Positions 23,945 to 33,068 of a stretch of 64,000 nucleotides of DNA are shown here, piece by piece. The stretch lies in the NCBI RefSeq assembly GCF_017573505.1, contig NZ_JAGEOJ010000023.1, positions 124,001 through 188,000 of the forward strand. The letters run 5' to 3'. A program made the translations under genes and the position numbers. This DNA comes from Actinomadura barringtoniae. GTDB taxonomy: Bacteria > Actinomycetota > Actinomycetes > Streptosporangiales > Streptosporangiaceae. Every line of letters begins with the position of its first letter. Position 1 is the first letter of the stretch. A model generated the notes under the pieces. That model was given only the letters and a program-made list of their open reading frames with translations, searched no databases and was not told the origin of the DNA.

Positions 23945-24859
23945 TCAGATACGGCGGAGCTGGGCGATCAGGGGGAGCTGGTCGCCCGGCTCGCCGGCTC
24001 CCGCGGTGTTCCAGAAGACGTGCTCGACGCCCATCTCCGCGGCCGTCTCCAGATCGGCGGCGACCTGCTCGACCGAGCCGGTCAGGGGCCCGCGCTCGTC
24101 GAGCGGCTTGGCGGTGACGGCCCCGTTCACCTGCAGCATGATCGGGAGCGCGGCCGGGGCGTGGCCCTCGGCGGCGGCCGCGGTACGGAACGCCTCGATC
24201 GTCGCGCGGATCGTGTCCCAGTCGAAGATGACCAGCGTCAGCCCCGCCCCCAGCCGCGCCGCGCGCTCGATCCCGGCGGGCGAGCCCGCTCCGGCGATCA
24301 GCGTCGGGCCGCCGGGCCGGACGGGCTTCGGGCCGATGTCGGCCTCGGGGATCGTGTAGAAGCGGCCGTCGAAGCTCACCGGGTCGGGACCCCAGACGGC
24401 CTGCATGGCCCTGGTGTGCTCCTCGTACCCGGCCCCGCGCCGCCTCATCGAGACGCCCGCCGCGTCGAACTCCTGCTCCATCCAGCCTTGGCCGATGCCC
24501 GCGATCAGCCGCCCGCCGCTCAGCCGGTCGAGCGTGGCGAGCCTGCGGGCGAGGACGACCGGGCTCTGGAAGAGCGAGTCGAGCACGCTCGTGCCCAGGG
24601 AGATCCGGTTGGTCACGGCCGCGACGTAGCTCAGGGTCTCGAGCGGGTCGTAGACCGAGCCGAACATCTCCGGCGCCTCCATGACCGGCCCGCCCGGCCC
24701 GCCCATCGCGATCGGCACGGTCGGGCGCATCAGCCGGTCCCAGGTCCAGACCGAGTCCAGCCCGAGGCGTTCGGCGTCCTGCGCGATCGAGGCGATCGAC
24801 TCGGGCGAGGCGTCCGCCCCCGCCACCGGAAGGTGCACGCCCAGCTTCATCGCTGTCAT
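23945..24859 (-). CDS. LLM class F420-dependent oxidoreductase
   Basis: A 304-residue luciferase-like TIM-barrel protein. Family features: KLGVHLPVAGADASPESI at the N-terminus, LGLDSVWTWDRL, VLARRLATLDRLSGGRL, GIGQGWMEQEFDAAGV and GPTLIAGAGSPAGIERAARLGAG. Actinobacterial members usually use coenzyme F420. ATG 24859 has AAGGAG upstream and is preferred to ATG 24850. It is convergent with phzF, with two bases between the genes. Substrate unknown. Confidence 0.85.
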   Translation of the reverse strand: MTAMKLGVHLPVAGADASPESIASIAQDAERLGLDSVWTWDRLMRPTVPIAMGGPGGPVMEAPEMFGSVYDPLETLSYVAAVTNRISLGTSVLDSLFQSPVVLARRLATLDRLSGGRLIAGIGQGWMEQEFDAAGVSMRRRGAGYEEHTRAMQAVWGPDPVSFDGRFYTIPEADIGPKPVRPGGPTLIAGAGSPAGIERAARLGAGLTLVIFDWDTIRATIEAFRTAAAAEGHAPAALPIMLQVNGAVTAKPLDERGPLTGSVEQVAADLETAAEMGVEHVFWNTAGAGEPGDQLPLIAQLRRI

Positions 24860-25062
24860 CCCGTCTCCTTGGTGTACGAGCTCTGCTAGAAGGACAGACT
24901 CCGCTCCCTCCACAATCTCATCGGCGTCCGGAATATCCCGGCATGTGGAGGGGCTCGTTCGCGAGATCACGTCGCACGGTAGGTTCAGCGCTGCGAGCGC
25001 GGACAGACTGTTATTGATCTTTTGGGCAGGGTGCGTCCGGCCTGAGGTGCCGGGTCTCCAGC

Positions 25063-27060
25063 GTGGGGGTTGTTGTGGCCAGTCGAGGTCAGGCGGCTGA
25101 AGGGTCCGCCGAGGGCCCGTCCGAAGGCCCGTCCGAGGCGCCGTCCGGGGGGCATGGGCCGAGCGTGCGGGACTCGGCGCGGCTGGCCGTGGTGGTCGGC
25201 GCGCTCGGCGTGGTGTTCGGCGACATCGGCACCAGCCCCATTTACACCCTGCAGACGGTGTTCAACCCCGGCGACCCGCATCCGGTGCCGGTGAGCACGG
25301 ACAACGTGTTCGGCGTGGTGTCGCTGGTGTTCTGGTCGGTGACGATCATCGTCACCGTGACGTACGTGCTGCTGGCCATGCGCGCCGACAACGACGGCGA
25401 GGGCGGCATCATGGCGCTGATCACCCTGTTGCGGCGGTGGGGTGCGGAACGCGGCGGGCGGGTGGCCGCCACGCTGGCCGGGCTGGGCATCTTCGGCGCC
25501 GCGCTGTTCTTGGGCGACAGCATGATCACCCCGGCGATCTCCGTGCTGTCGGCGGTCGAGGGGCTGAAGACCGTCAACGATTCGCTGGACGACTGGATCG
25601 TGCCGATCACCGCGGTGATCATCCTGATGCTGTTCCTGGTGCAGCGGTGGGGGACCGCGAAGGTCGGCCGGGTGTTCGGGCCGGTGATGATCGTCTGGTT
25701 CCTGGCGGTCGCCGGGTTCGGCATCGCCGGCATCACCAAGCACCCGGCGATCCTCAAGGCGCTGTCGCCGGCCTACGCGCTGGAGTTCTTCTTCGGCCAT
25801 TTCGACATCGCCTTCTTCGCCCTCGCCTCCGTCGTGATGGCGGTCACCGGTGCCGAGGCGCTCTACGCCGACATGGGGCACTTCGGCCGCCGCTCCATCA
25901 CCCGGGCCTGGCTGGTCCTGGTGTTCCCCGCGTGCATCCTCAGCTACATGGGCCAGGGCGCGCTGATCCTGGACGACAAGGCCAACATCAGCGGTCCGTT
26001 CTTCCTGCTCGTGCCCGAGTGGGGACGGCTGCCGATGGTCCTGCTGGCCACGGCCGCCACCGTCATCGCCTCCCAGGCGGTGATCACCGGTGCCTACTCG
26101 GTCGCCTCCCAGGCCTCGCAGCTCGGCTACCTGCCGCGCATGCGGATCGCGCACACCTCCGAGACGGCCCGGGGCCAGATCTACGTGCCGTGGATCAACT
26201 GGCTGCTGCTGGTCTCGGTGCTCACGCTGGTCTTCGCGTTCCGCAGCTCGGCGGGGCTGGCGTTCGCGTACGGCATGGCGGTGACCGGAACGATCACCAT
26301 CACCACGCTGCTGTTCTTCTACATCGCCCGGGTGCGGTGGGGCACGCCGCGATGGCTGATCGGCATCGGCGCGGGCGCGCTGCTGACGGTTGACCTGCTG
26401 TTCGTCGCGGCCAACATGACCAAGTTCGTGCACGGCGCGTGGCTGCCGCTGCTGATCGGGCTCACCGCGTTCACCGTGATGACCACCTGGCAGCGCGGCC
26501 GGAAGATCGTCTCGGCGGAGCGCGAGCGCCAGGAGGGGCCGCTGCGCGAGTTCGTGGAGGACGTGCGCACAGGACAGGTCCCGACGCAGCAGGTGCCGGG
26601 CACGGCGATCTTCCTCAACCGGGGCAAGGACACCGCGCCGCTGGCGCTGCGGGCCAATGTCGTGCACAACCACGTGCGGCACGACCATGTGGTGATCCTG
26701 GCGATCGAGACCGAGCCGGTGCCCCGGATCGCGGCCGACCAGCGGATCACCGTCGACGACCTCGGCTACTCCGACGACGGGATCATCCACGTCACCGCGC
26801 GCTTCGGCTACATGGAGACCCCGAACGTCCCCGCGGTGCTGGCGCTGCTGGACCCGGACCAGACCGAGGGCCGCCTGGACCTGGAGAACGAGTCGTACTT
26901 CCTGTCCAAGCTCGAACTCGAGCTGGGGAAGGCGCGGACGATGGCGCCCTGGCGTAAGCGGCTGTTCATCGCCACCTCCTACATCACCGCGGACGCCGCC
27001 GAGCAGTTCGGCCTGCCCCGCGACCGCACGGTCATCATGGGCTCCCAGATCGAGGTCTAG
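25063..27060 (+). CDS. kup: KUP family K+ uptake protein
   Basis: A 665-residue Kup/HAK/KT transporter, a K+:H+ symporter. The signature GDIGTSPIYTLQTVF is near residue 54, followed by EGGIMALITLL, GDSMITPAISVLSAVEGL and TGAEALYADMGHFG. About 12 helices occupy residues 35-460, and a cytosolic C-terminal domain follows. A Gly/Ser/Pro-rich N-terminal tail of about 35 residues precedes the core. GTG 25063 or GTG 25075 could be the start. It is a single-gene unit with no GTTAAG-type array upstream, so it probably serves as constitutive uptake. Confidence 0.93.
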   Translation: MGVVVASRGQAAEGSAEGPSEGPSEAPSGGHGPSVRDSARLAVVVGALGVVFGDIGTSPIYTLQTVFNPGDPHPVPVSTDNVFGVVSLVFWSVTIIVTVTYVLLAMRADNDGEGGIMALITLLRRWGAERGGRVAATLAGLGIFGAALFLGDSMITPAISVLSAVEGLKTVNDSLDDWIVPITAVIILMLFLVQRWGTAKVGRVFGPVMIVWFLAVAGFGIAGITKHPAILKALSPAYALEFFFGHFDIAFFALASVVMAVTGAEALYADMGHFGRRSITRAWLVLVFPACILSYMGQGALILDDKANISGPFFLLVPEWGRLPMVLLATAATVIASQAVITGAYSVASQASQLGYLPRMRIAHTSETARGQIYVPWINWLLLVSVLTLVFAFRSSAGLAFAYGMAVTGTITITTLLFFYIARVRWGTPRWLIGIGAGALLTVDLLFVAANMTKFVHGAWLPLLIGLTAFTVMTTWQRGRKIVSAERERQEGPLREFVEDVRTGQVPTQQVPGTAIFLNRGKDTAPLALRANVVHNHVRHDHVVILAIETEPVPRIAADQRITVDDLGYSDDGIIHVTARFGYMETPNVPAVLALLDPDQTEGRLDLENESYFLSKLELELGKARTMAPWRKRLFIATSYITADAAEQFGLPRDRTVIMGSQIEV

Positions 27061-27099
27061 ATGGGGAGTAGGACACTCCTGTGACGCGGGCCACTTTGC

Positions 27100-27111
27100 A
27101 AGTGAGCACTT
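27100..27111. promoter_or_regulatory. Palindrome AAGTGAGCACTT before the MpaB-type gene
   Basis: AAGTG-AG-CACTT is a perfect palindrome, and TACTTT directly after it (27111-27116) could be the -10 element. The arrangement resembles TetR-family operators over a core promoter. No candidate regulator is adjacent, so a distant one is required. Confidence 0.4.
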
Positions 27112-27166
27112 ACTTTGGCATGGTGGTGATCGCGTCCCACCCGTGCGTAACGAAGGCGAGGCCCCG

Positions 27167-28057
27167 ATGTCAGCGACCGGAGCGGCGGCACGGAAGTCAC
27201 CCGAGCCCGATCTCCCTGCTGAGGCCCGCGACCGGCGAGCGCGGCCCGAGGTGCCGCTGATCGCGCGCGACGCCGTCACCGGCTTCGCCCTCGCGGCGGC
27301 CAGCGCCAACATCATCATGCAGCTGTCGCGGCGGCCCGTCGGGCGCGGCGTCGCCGAGAGCAAGGTCGACAGCGGGCGCGTCGACAAGCGGCCGGTCAAG
27401 CGGCTGCGCACGACGCTCAGCTACATCGTCGTCGCCATGCAGGGCACGCCCGAGGAGCAGGAGACGATGCGCCTGGAGGTGAACAAGCAGCACCGCCAGG
27501 TCCGTTCCGCCCCCGGCGACGAGGTGAAGTACAACGCGTTCGACCGCGAGCTCCAGCTGTGGGTCGCGGCGTGCCTGTACTGGGGCACCGAGGACGTCTA
27601 CGTCAAGCTCTACGGGCGGCCCGAGCAGCGGGAGATCGACGCGTTCTATCGCCACGGCGCCCGCTTCGGCACGACCCTTCAGGTCACCGAGGACATGTGG
27701 CCCGCAGACCGCGACGCGTTCGAGAAGTACTGGCAGGAGGGTCTGGGCAAGGTCGAGTTCGACGACGTCACCCGCGCCTACCTGCTCGACCTGGCCCGGC
27801 TGGCCTTCCTGCCCGCGCCGGTACGGCTCGCCCTCGGACCGCTCCACTTCTTCATGACCGTCGGTTTCCTGCCTGAGGCCTACCGGGAGAAGCTCGGCGT
27901 CTCGTGGACGCGCAAGCAGCAGGCCCGCTTCGACCGCTACGTGCGGGTGAGCGCGCTGGCCAACAAGGCGATGCCGCGCCCGCTGCGGGAGTTTCCCTGG
28001 AACGTCTACCTGGTCGACGTCCGGCGCCGCGTCCGCAAGGGCCGCGCCATCGTCTAG
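27167..28057 (+). CDS. Oxygenase MpaB family protein (DUF2236)
   Basis: A 296-residue protein of the MpaB/Lcp heme-associated oxygenase family (DUF2236). Conserved segments: VNKQHRQVRS with a candidate heme-ligand histidine, ELQLWVAACLYWGTEDVYVKLYG by parts, and a C-terminal FDRYVRVSALANKAMP. ATG 27167 is preferred (purine-rich GAAGGCGAGG upstream); GTG 27143 is possible. Its stop overlaps that of the convergent transpeptidase gene. The substrate of such actinobacterial members is generally unknown. Confidence 0.8.
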   Translation: MSATGAAARKSPEPDLPAEARDRRARPEVPLIARDAVTGFALAAASANIIMQLSRRPVGRGVAESKVDSGRVDKRPVKRLRTTLSYIVVAMQGTPEEQETMRLEVNKQHRQVRSAPGDEVKYNAFDRELQLWVAACLYWGTEDVYVKLYGRPEQREIDAFYRHGARFGTTLQVTEDMWPADRDAFEKYWQEGLGKVEFDDVTRAYLLDLARLAFLPAPVRLALGPLHFFMTVGFLPEAYREKLGVSWTRKQQARFDRYVRVSALANKAMPRPLREFPWNVYLVDVRRRVRKGRAIV

Positions 28058-29349
28058 GGCGTCGGGGTCGGAGTCGGCGTGACCGGGCGCTTGAGGGCGC
28101 TGCCCGCCAGCCATCGGGTCCAGGGCAGCTGCCAGTAACCCCAGCCGTTGGTCGGCTCCAGCGTCCGGTCGGTCCCGGTGACCGTGACGACGTCGCCGCG
28201 CACCGACTGGGCGTAGAACCACCTGGCGAACGCGGGCGCGGCGTTGATGCAGCCGTGGCTGACGTTCGCGCGCCCCTGCGCGCCGACCGACCAGGGCGCC
28301 GAGTGCACGTACTCGCCGCTGCTGGAGATCTGCACCGCGTCGTGGACCTCCAGCTTGTAGTAGCGCGGGTCCTTCTTGTCGGTGACGCCCATCCACGCCG
28401 ACGTCATGATGACCGGGTCGCCCTTGCCCATCGTCAGGTGAACGCCGCTGGTCGTGGTGTACGCGCGGCTTCCGCCCTTGCCCGCGCTGATGCCCACCGA
28501 ACGCACGACCGCCCCGTTCACCCGCACGACCATCCGGTGGCGGCGGACGTCCACGGAGCTGATGCGGGCGGGGCCGACGCGGAACGCGGTCAGGTTGTCC
28601 GCCGCGCCGTAGACGCCGGGCGCGACTCGCACGCCCGCCGTGTGCGCGGCCAGCGTGACCCGCTCGCCCGCCGGCCAGTAGCGGCGCGGCCGGAAGATCA
28701 CCTGCTGCGGGCCGACCCAGTTCCAGGCGCCGGTCACCGGCCGGCTCATCTTCAGCTCCAGGGACCGCTCCACGGCGGCCCGGTCGGTGATGGCCCGGTT
28801 GAACGTCACCATGACCGGCATCCCGACCCCGACGGTCTCGCCGGGACGCGGCGTCACGTCGGCGACCGCGAACGTGGCGGCCGGGCGCAGCGTACGGAAC
28901 CGGGCGGTGGCCCTGGACGGCGCGCCCTTCTCGTCCGTCCCGACGGCGGCCACGGCGTAGGCGGTGCCCGGCCGCAGCGTCCACCGGCCCCGCCACGTAC
29001 GCCGGTCCTTGGACAGCCTGCCCGGTTCCCGCGCGCCGTCTCCCCGTACGACGACCTTGCTCAGCGTTCCCCGGACGGCGGTGACCACCACGCCCTTGTC
29101 CGGCCGGGCGCTCGCCGCGCCGTCGCCCGGGGTGATGCGGATCGCGGCGGCCGGATCGGGGGTCGTGCCCGGATCGTCCGCCTGCTCGACCACCGGCGCC
29201 GGTCCCCGCCCGCCGCGCGCGTGGCCGACCCCGCAGGACGCCACCGAGACGACCCCCGCACATGTCATGAGCGCGGCGAAGCCCGCACACGCCACCCAGG
29301 CGGTACGTCCGCCCATCTTGGCGGTACGCCCGCCCACCCTGCTCCCCAT
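28054..29349 (-). CDS. L,D-transpeptidase lipoprotein with Ig-like domains
   Basis: A 431-residue secreted L,D-transpeptidase that makes 3-3 crosslinks in peptidoglycan. An Arg-rich n-region and hydrophobic stretch end in the lipobox-like VASC near residue 40. Two Ig-like domains follow (for example TPRPGETVGVGMPVMVTFNRA), then the YkuD catalytic domain ending in HSAPWSVGAQG and SHGCINA with catalytic C367. The C-terminus is a TPTPTPTP tail. GTG 29379 would add ten residues. It is convergent with the MpaB-type gene, overlapping by four bases. Confidence 0.92.
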   Translation of the reverse strand: MGSRVGGRTAKMGGRTAWVACAGFAALMTCAGVVSVASCGVGHARGGRGPAPVVEQADDPGTTPDPAAAIRITPGDGAASARPDKGVVVTAVRGTLSKVVVRGDGAREPGRLSKDRRTWRGRWTLRPGTAYAVAAVGTDEKGAPSRATARFRTLRPAATFAVADVTPRPGETVGVGMPVMVTFNRAITDRAAVERSLELKMSRPVTGAWNWVGPQQVIFRPRRYWPAGERVTLAAHTAGVRVAPGVYGAADNLTAFRVGPARISSVDVRRHRMVVRVNGAVVRSVGISAGKGGSRAYTTTSGVHLTMGKGDPVIMTSAWMGVTDKKDPRYYKLEVHDAVQISSSGEYVHSAPWSVGAQGRANVSHGCINAAPAFARWFYAQSVRGDVVTVTGTDRTLEPTNGWGYWQLPWTRWLAGSALKRPVTPTPTPTP

Positions 29350-29572
29350 CGAGACCCCGCCCCCGTCGATTTGCCCCACTCCACCCCATGAAACGCACTG
29401 TGTAGTGATTCACCTACGGACAGTGTGCACGGGGGTCAAAGTAGACGTCTCACGCCCACTCGGTCGGCGAGCCGCCGAAGTTGCGATGTCTCGATTGGGT
29501 GACACGGACGGACCCCCTGGTAGATTCCGCCCGGCCGGGAGAGGGCATGTCACTGCGGGGAGGGTGATCACC

Positions 29573-32185
29573 GTGGGGGCACGGGGCACGCTGCGCATCT
29601 ACCTGGGCGCGGCGCCTGGCGTCGGCAAGACCTACGCCATGCTCGGCGAGGGCCACCGCCGCCGCTCGCGGGGCACCGACGTGGTCGTCGGCTTCGTCGA
29701 GACCCACGGCCGCGCGCACACCGCCGAGCAGATCAAGGGCCTGGAGGTCGTGCCGCGCCGGACCCAGGCCTACCGGGGCGCCGAGTTCAGCGAGATGGAC
29801 GTCGACGCGGTGATCGCGCGCCGGCCCGAGGTGGCGCTGATCGACGAGCTCGCGCACACCAACGTGCCGGGCTGCCGCAACGACAAGCGCTGGCAGGACG
29901 TCGAGGAGATCCTCGAGGCGGGCATCGACGTGATCTCGACCGTCAACATCCAGCACCTGGAGTCGCTGAACGACGTCGTCGAGCGGATCGCCGGGGTCCC
30001 GCAGCGCGAGACCGTGCCCGACGAGGTGGTCCGCCGCGCCGACCAGGTCGAGCTCATCGACATGACCCCCGAGGCGCTGCGGCGGCGCATGGCGCACGGC
30101 AACGTCTACACGCCGGAGAAGATCGACGCCGCTCTCGCCAACTACTTCCGGGTCGGCAACCTCACCGCGCTGCGCGAGCTGGCGCTGCTGTGGGTCGCCG
30201 ACCGCGTCGACGAGGGCCTGGCCCGCTACCGCGACCAGCACGGCATCACCGAGCCCTGGGAGGCACGCGAACGGGTCGTGGTCGCCCTCACCGGCGGCCC
30301 CGAGGGCGACACCCTGATCCGGCGCGCCGCGCGCATCGCCGCCCGCGCCGGGCACGCCGACCTGCTGGCCGTCCATGTCACCAAGAGCGACGGCCTGACC
30401 GAGGGAACGTCGCCGCAGGCCCTGACCCGCCAGCGCGTCCTGATCGAGAACCTCGGCGGGACCTACCACCAGGTGGTCGGCGACGACGTCGCCGCCGCGC
30501 TCCTGGAGTTCGTGCGCGGCGTGAACGCCACCCAGATCGTGCTGGGGTCGTCGCGGCGGCGCGGCTGGCAGTTCGTGTTCGGGCCCGGCGTGGGCGCCAC
30601 CGTGGCCCGCGAGTCCGGCGAGATCGACGTACACCTGGTCACCCACGAGCACGTCGGCAAGGGACGCGGCCTGGTGCGGATGGCGGGCAGCCCGCTCAGC
30701 CTGCGCAGGCGCGCGTACGGGTGGGGACTGGCGATCCTCGGGCCCGCGCTGCTGGCGGTGACGCTGGAGCTGACCGGCGGGCGGCCTGGGCTGAGCACCG
30801 ACATGCTGCTCTTCCTCGGCCTCACGGTCGGGGTCGCGCTCGTCGGCGGGCTGTGGCCGGCCGTCGCGGCGGCGGTCGTCGGGTTCCTGGTGCTCAACTG
30901 GTTCTTCACGCCGCCGCTCCACACGCTGACCGTCGCCCAGCCGGAGAACGTGCTGGCGCTCATGGTGTTCGTGGCGGTCGCAGTGGCGGTGTCGTCGGTG
31001 GTCGACCTGGCCGCGCGGCGTACCCGGCAGGCCGCCCGCAGCCGCGCCGAGGCCGAGACGCTGAGCTTCCTGGCCACGAGCGTGCTGCGCGGCGAGAAGG
31101 CGCTGCCCGCGCTGCTGGAACGGGTTCGCGAGACGTTCGGCGTACGGGCTGCGGCCCTGCTGGAACGCGCGGACGGTGGTTGGACCAGCGTCGGGTCCAC
31201 CGGGGTGGATCCGCCCGCCGACCCGGAGGCGGCGGAGGCGACCGCCACGGTGAACGACACGTCCGTGCTGGCGCTGGCGGGACGCGTGCTGCCCGCCGGT
31301 GACCAGCGGATCCTGTCGGCGTTCGCGTCCCAGGCCGAGGCCGTTCTGGAGTGGCGCAAGCTCGCCGAGGAGGCGGCACAGGCGCGGCGGCTCGCCGAGG
31401 GCAACAAGATCCGTACGGCGCTGCTGGCGGCGGTGTCGCACGACCTGCGCACGCCGCTGGCGGGGATCAAGGCCGGGGTCAGCAGCCTGCGGGCGACCGA
31501 CGTGGACTGGGACCCCGAGGACGAGGCGGAGTTGCTGGCCTCGATCGAGGAGTCGGCGGACCGGCTCGACGGCCTGATCGGCAACCTGCTGGACATGAGC
31601 CGCCTGCAGACCGGTGTCGTGACCCCGCTGCTGCGGCCCGTCGCGCTGGACGAGGTCCTGCCGGCGGCGCTGGCCGGGGTACCCGAGGACAGCGTCCGGC
31701 TGGACGTGCCCGAGACGCTCCCGCCGGTGCTGGTGGACGCCGGGCTGCTGGAGCGGGCGCTGGCGAACGTGGTGGAGAACGCGGTCCGCTACACCGGCGG
31801 GCACGGGGCCGCGCCTGACGGCTGGGGCGGTGGGCGCAAGGGCGAGCCGGTGCTGGTCACGGCCAGCGAGCTGCGGTTCGGGCGTGATCCGGATCGCGTC
31901 GAGCTGCGGGTGGTCGATCGAGGGCCCGGTGTGCCCGACAATGTGAAGGAACGGATGTTCGCCCCGTTCCAGCGGCTCGGCGACGCGCCGAAGGGCACCG
32001 GCGTCGGGCTCGGCCTGGCCGTGGCCCGCGGCTTCGTCGAGGCGATGGGCGGCTCGCTGGCCCCCGAGGACACACCCGGGGGCGGATTGACCATGGTGTT
32101 CACGCTGCCGCTGGGATCATCGGGGCGGACCGGCGACGGCAGTGACGACGGCGTGGGCGTGGGCGACGAAGAGGGGGAGCCGTGA
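29573..32185 (+). CDS. kdpD: Second KdpD-type sensor histidine kinase
   Basis: An 870-residue KdpD paralogue with the same architecture as the kinase at 9.5 kb: Walker A GAAPGVGKT at the N-terminus, the long KdpD domain almost identical to the first copy, USP-like domain, four helices with the LNWFFTPP segment, GAF-like part, H623 in SHDLRTPL and GVGLGLAVARG. GTG 29573 follows GGGGAGGG with eight-base spacing. No kdpFABC is attached; the downstream KimA-like gene is the natural target. It overlaps its regulator by four bases. Confidence 0.92.
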   Translation: MGARGTLRIYLGAAPGVGKTYAMLGEGHRRRSRGTDVVVGFVETHGRAHTAEQIKGLEVVPRRTQAYRGAEFSEMDVDAVIARRPEVALIDELAHTNVPGCRNDKRWQDVEEILEAGIDVISTVNIQHLESLNDVVERIAGVPQRETVPDEVVRRADQVELIDMTPEALRRRMAHGNVYTPEKIDAALANYFRVGNLTALRELALLWVADRVDEGLARYRDQHGITEPWEARERVVVALTGGPEGDTLIRRAARIAARAGHADLLAVHVTKSDGLTEGTSPQALTRQRVLIENLGGTYHQVVGDDVAAALLEFVRGVNATQIVLGSSRRRGWQFVFGPGVGATVARESGEIDVHLVTHEHVGKGRGLVRMAGSPLSLRRRAYGWGLAILGPALLAVTLELTGGRPGLSTDMLLFLGLTVGVALVGGLWPAVAAAVVGFLVLNWFFTPPLHTLTVAQPENVLALMVFVAVAVAVSSVVDLAARRTRQAARSRAEAETLSFLATSVLRGEKALPALLERVRETFGVRAAALLERADGGWTSVGSTGVDPPADPEAAEATATVNDTSVLALAGRVLPAGDQRILSAFASQAEAVLEWRKLAEEAAQARRLAEGNKIRTALLAAVSHDLRTPLAGIKAGVSSLRATDVDWDPEDEAELLASIEESADRLDGLIGNLLDMSRLQTGVVTPLLRPVALDEVLPAALAGVPEDSVRLDVPETLPPVLVDAGLLERALANVVENAVRYTGGHGAAPDGWGGGRKGEPVLVTASELRFGRDPDRVELRVVDRGPGVPDNVKERMFAPFQRLGDAPKGTGVGLGLAVARGFVEAMGGSLAPEDTPGGGLTMVFTLPLGSSGRTGDGSDDGVGVGDEEGEP

Positions 32186-32886
32186 CGCGCGTTCTGGTGG
32201 TCGAGGACGAGCCGCAGATCGTGAGGGCGCTGCGGATCAACCTGAAGGCGCGCGGGTACCAGGTGGACGCGGCGCCCGACGGGCGCACCGCGCTGGACCT
32301 GGCGGCCCGCCACCACCCCGACGTGGTGCTGCTGGACCTCGGGCTGCCCGACATGGACGGCACCGAGGTGATCAAGGGGCTGCGCGGCTGGCTGAGCGTG
32401 CCGATCATCGTGCTGTCGGCCCGGCACGCCTCCGATGAGAAGGTCGAGGCGCTGGACGTCGGCGCCGACGACTACGTCACCAAGCCGTTCGGGATGGACG
32501 AGCTGCTGGCCCGGCTGCGCGCCGCGGTCCGCCGCGCCACCCCGGTCGAGGAGGCCGCGGTCATCAAGACCGACGCGTTCAGCGTGGACCTGGCGGCCAA
32601 GCGGGTGGTGCGCGACGGCGCCGACGTGCGGCTCACCCCGACCGAGTGGCACATCCTGGAGGTCCTGGTCCGCAACGCCGGGCGCCTGGTCAGCCAGCAG
32701 CAGCTGCTGCGCGAGGTGTGGGGTCCCTCGTACGAGAAGGAGACCAACTACCTGCGGGTCTACCTCGCCCAGCTGCGCCGCAAGCTGGAGACCGACCCCG
32801 CCCACCCGCGCCACCTGATCACCGAGCCGGGCATGGGCTACCGCTTCGAGATCCAGGGCCACGAGGCCCCGGCCGAAGAGCGTTGA
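32182..32886 (+). CDS. kdpE: Second KdpE-type response regulator
   Basis: A 234-residue OmpR-type regulator, very similar to the KdpE at 12.3 kb: D52 in LDLGLPD, TKPFGMDELLARL, LTPTEWHILEVL and EPGMGYRFE. GTG 32182 overlaps the stop of its kinase gene (GTGA). The direct-repeat array at 32962-33034, between this gene and the next permease gene, is a likely binding site. Whether it cross-talks with the first pair cannot be read from sequence. Confidence 0.92.
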   Translation: MTRVLVVEDEPQIVRALRINLKARGYQVDAAPDGRTALDLAARHHPDVVLLDLGLPDMDGTEVIKGLRGWLSVPIIVLSARHASDEKVEALDVGADDYVTKPFGMDELLARLRAAVRRATPVEEAAVIKTDAFSVDLAAKRVVRDGADVRLTPTEWHILEVLVRNAGRLVSQQQLLREVWGPSYEKETNYLRVYLAQLRRKLETDPAHPRHLITEPGMGYRFEIQGHEAPAEER

Positions 32887-32961
32887 GAGGGCGAGAACGC
32901 GGGCGCTGAGAGGGCGAGAACGCGGGCGTCCGGACGGGCGCAGGGCGGGCGCAAGGCGGGC

Positions 32962-33034
32962 GTTAAGAGGGCGGAAACGAGGGGCGCTAAGAACGCGTTA
33001 AGATCGGCCGCCTTCGCGTCAACGGGGCGTTAGC
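32962..33034. promoter_or_regulatory. Second GTTAAG-type repeat array, before a KimA-like gene
   Basis: Half-sites GTTAAG (32962), GCTAAG (32986), GTTAAG (32997), GTCAAC (33018) and GTTAGC (33029). The pairs 32986/32997 and 33018/33029 are exactly 11 bp apart, and 32997/33018 are about two turns apart. GGCGCTAAGAAC is shared word for word with the kdp upstream array. A 22-bp direct duplication (GAGAGGGCGAGAACG...) precedes it at 32885-32930. Confidence 0.6.
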
Positions 33035-33068
33035 AACGCCCGATAAGGCGGGTTTTACCCGGTTCCAT

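Noticed and set aside
23064..24859. Phenazine or other biosynthetic cluster suggested by PhzF and LLM oxidoreductases
   Set aside because: No core biosynthetic genes accompany them; both families are common as isolated genes in actinomycetes.
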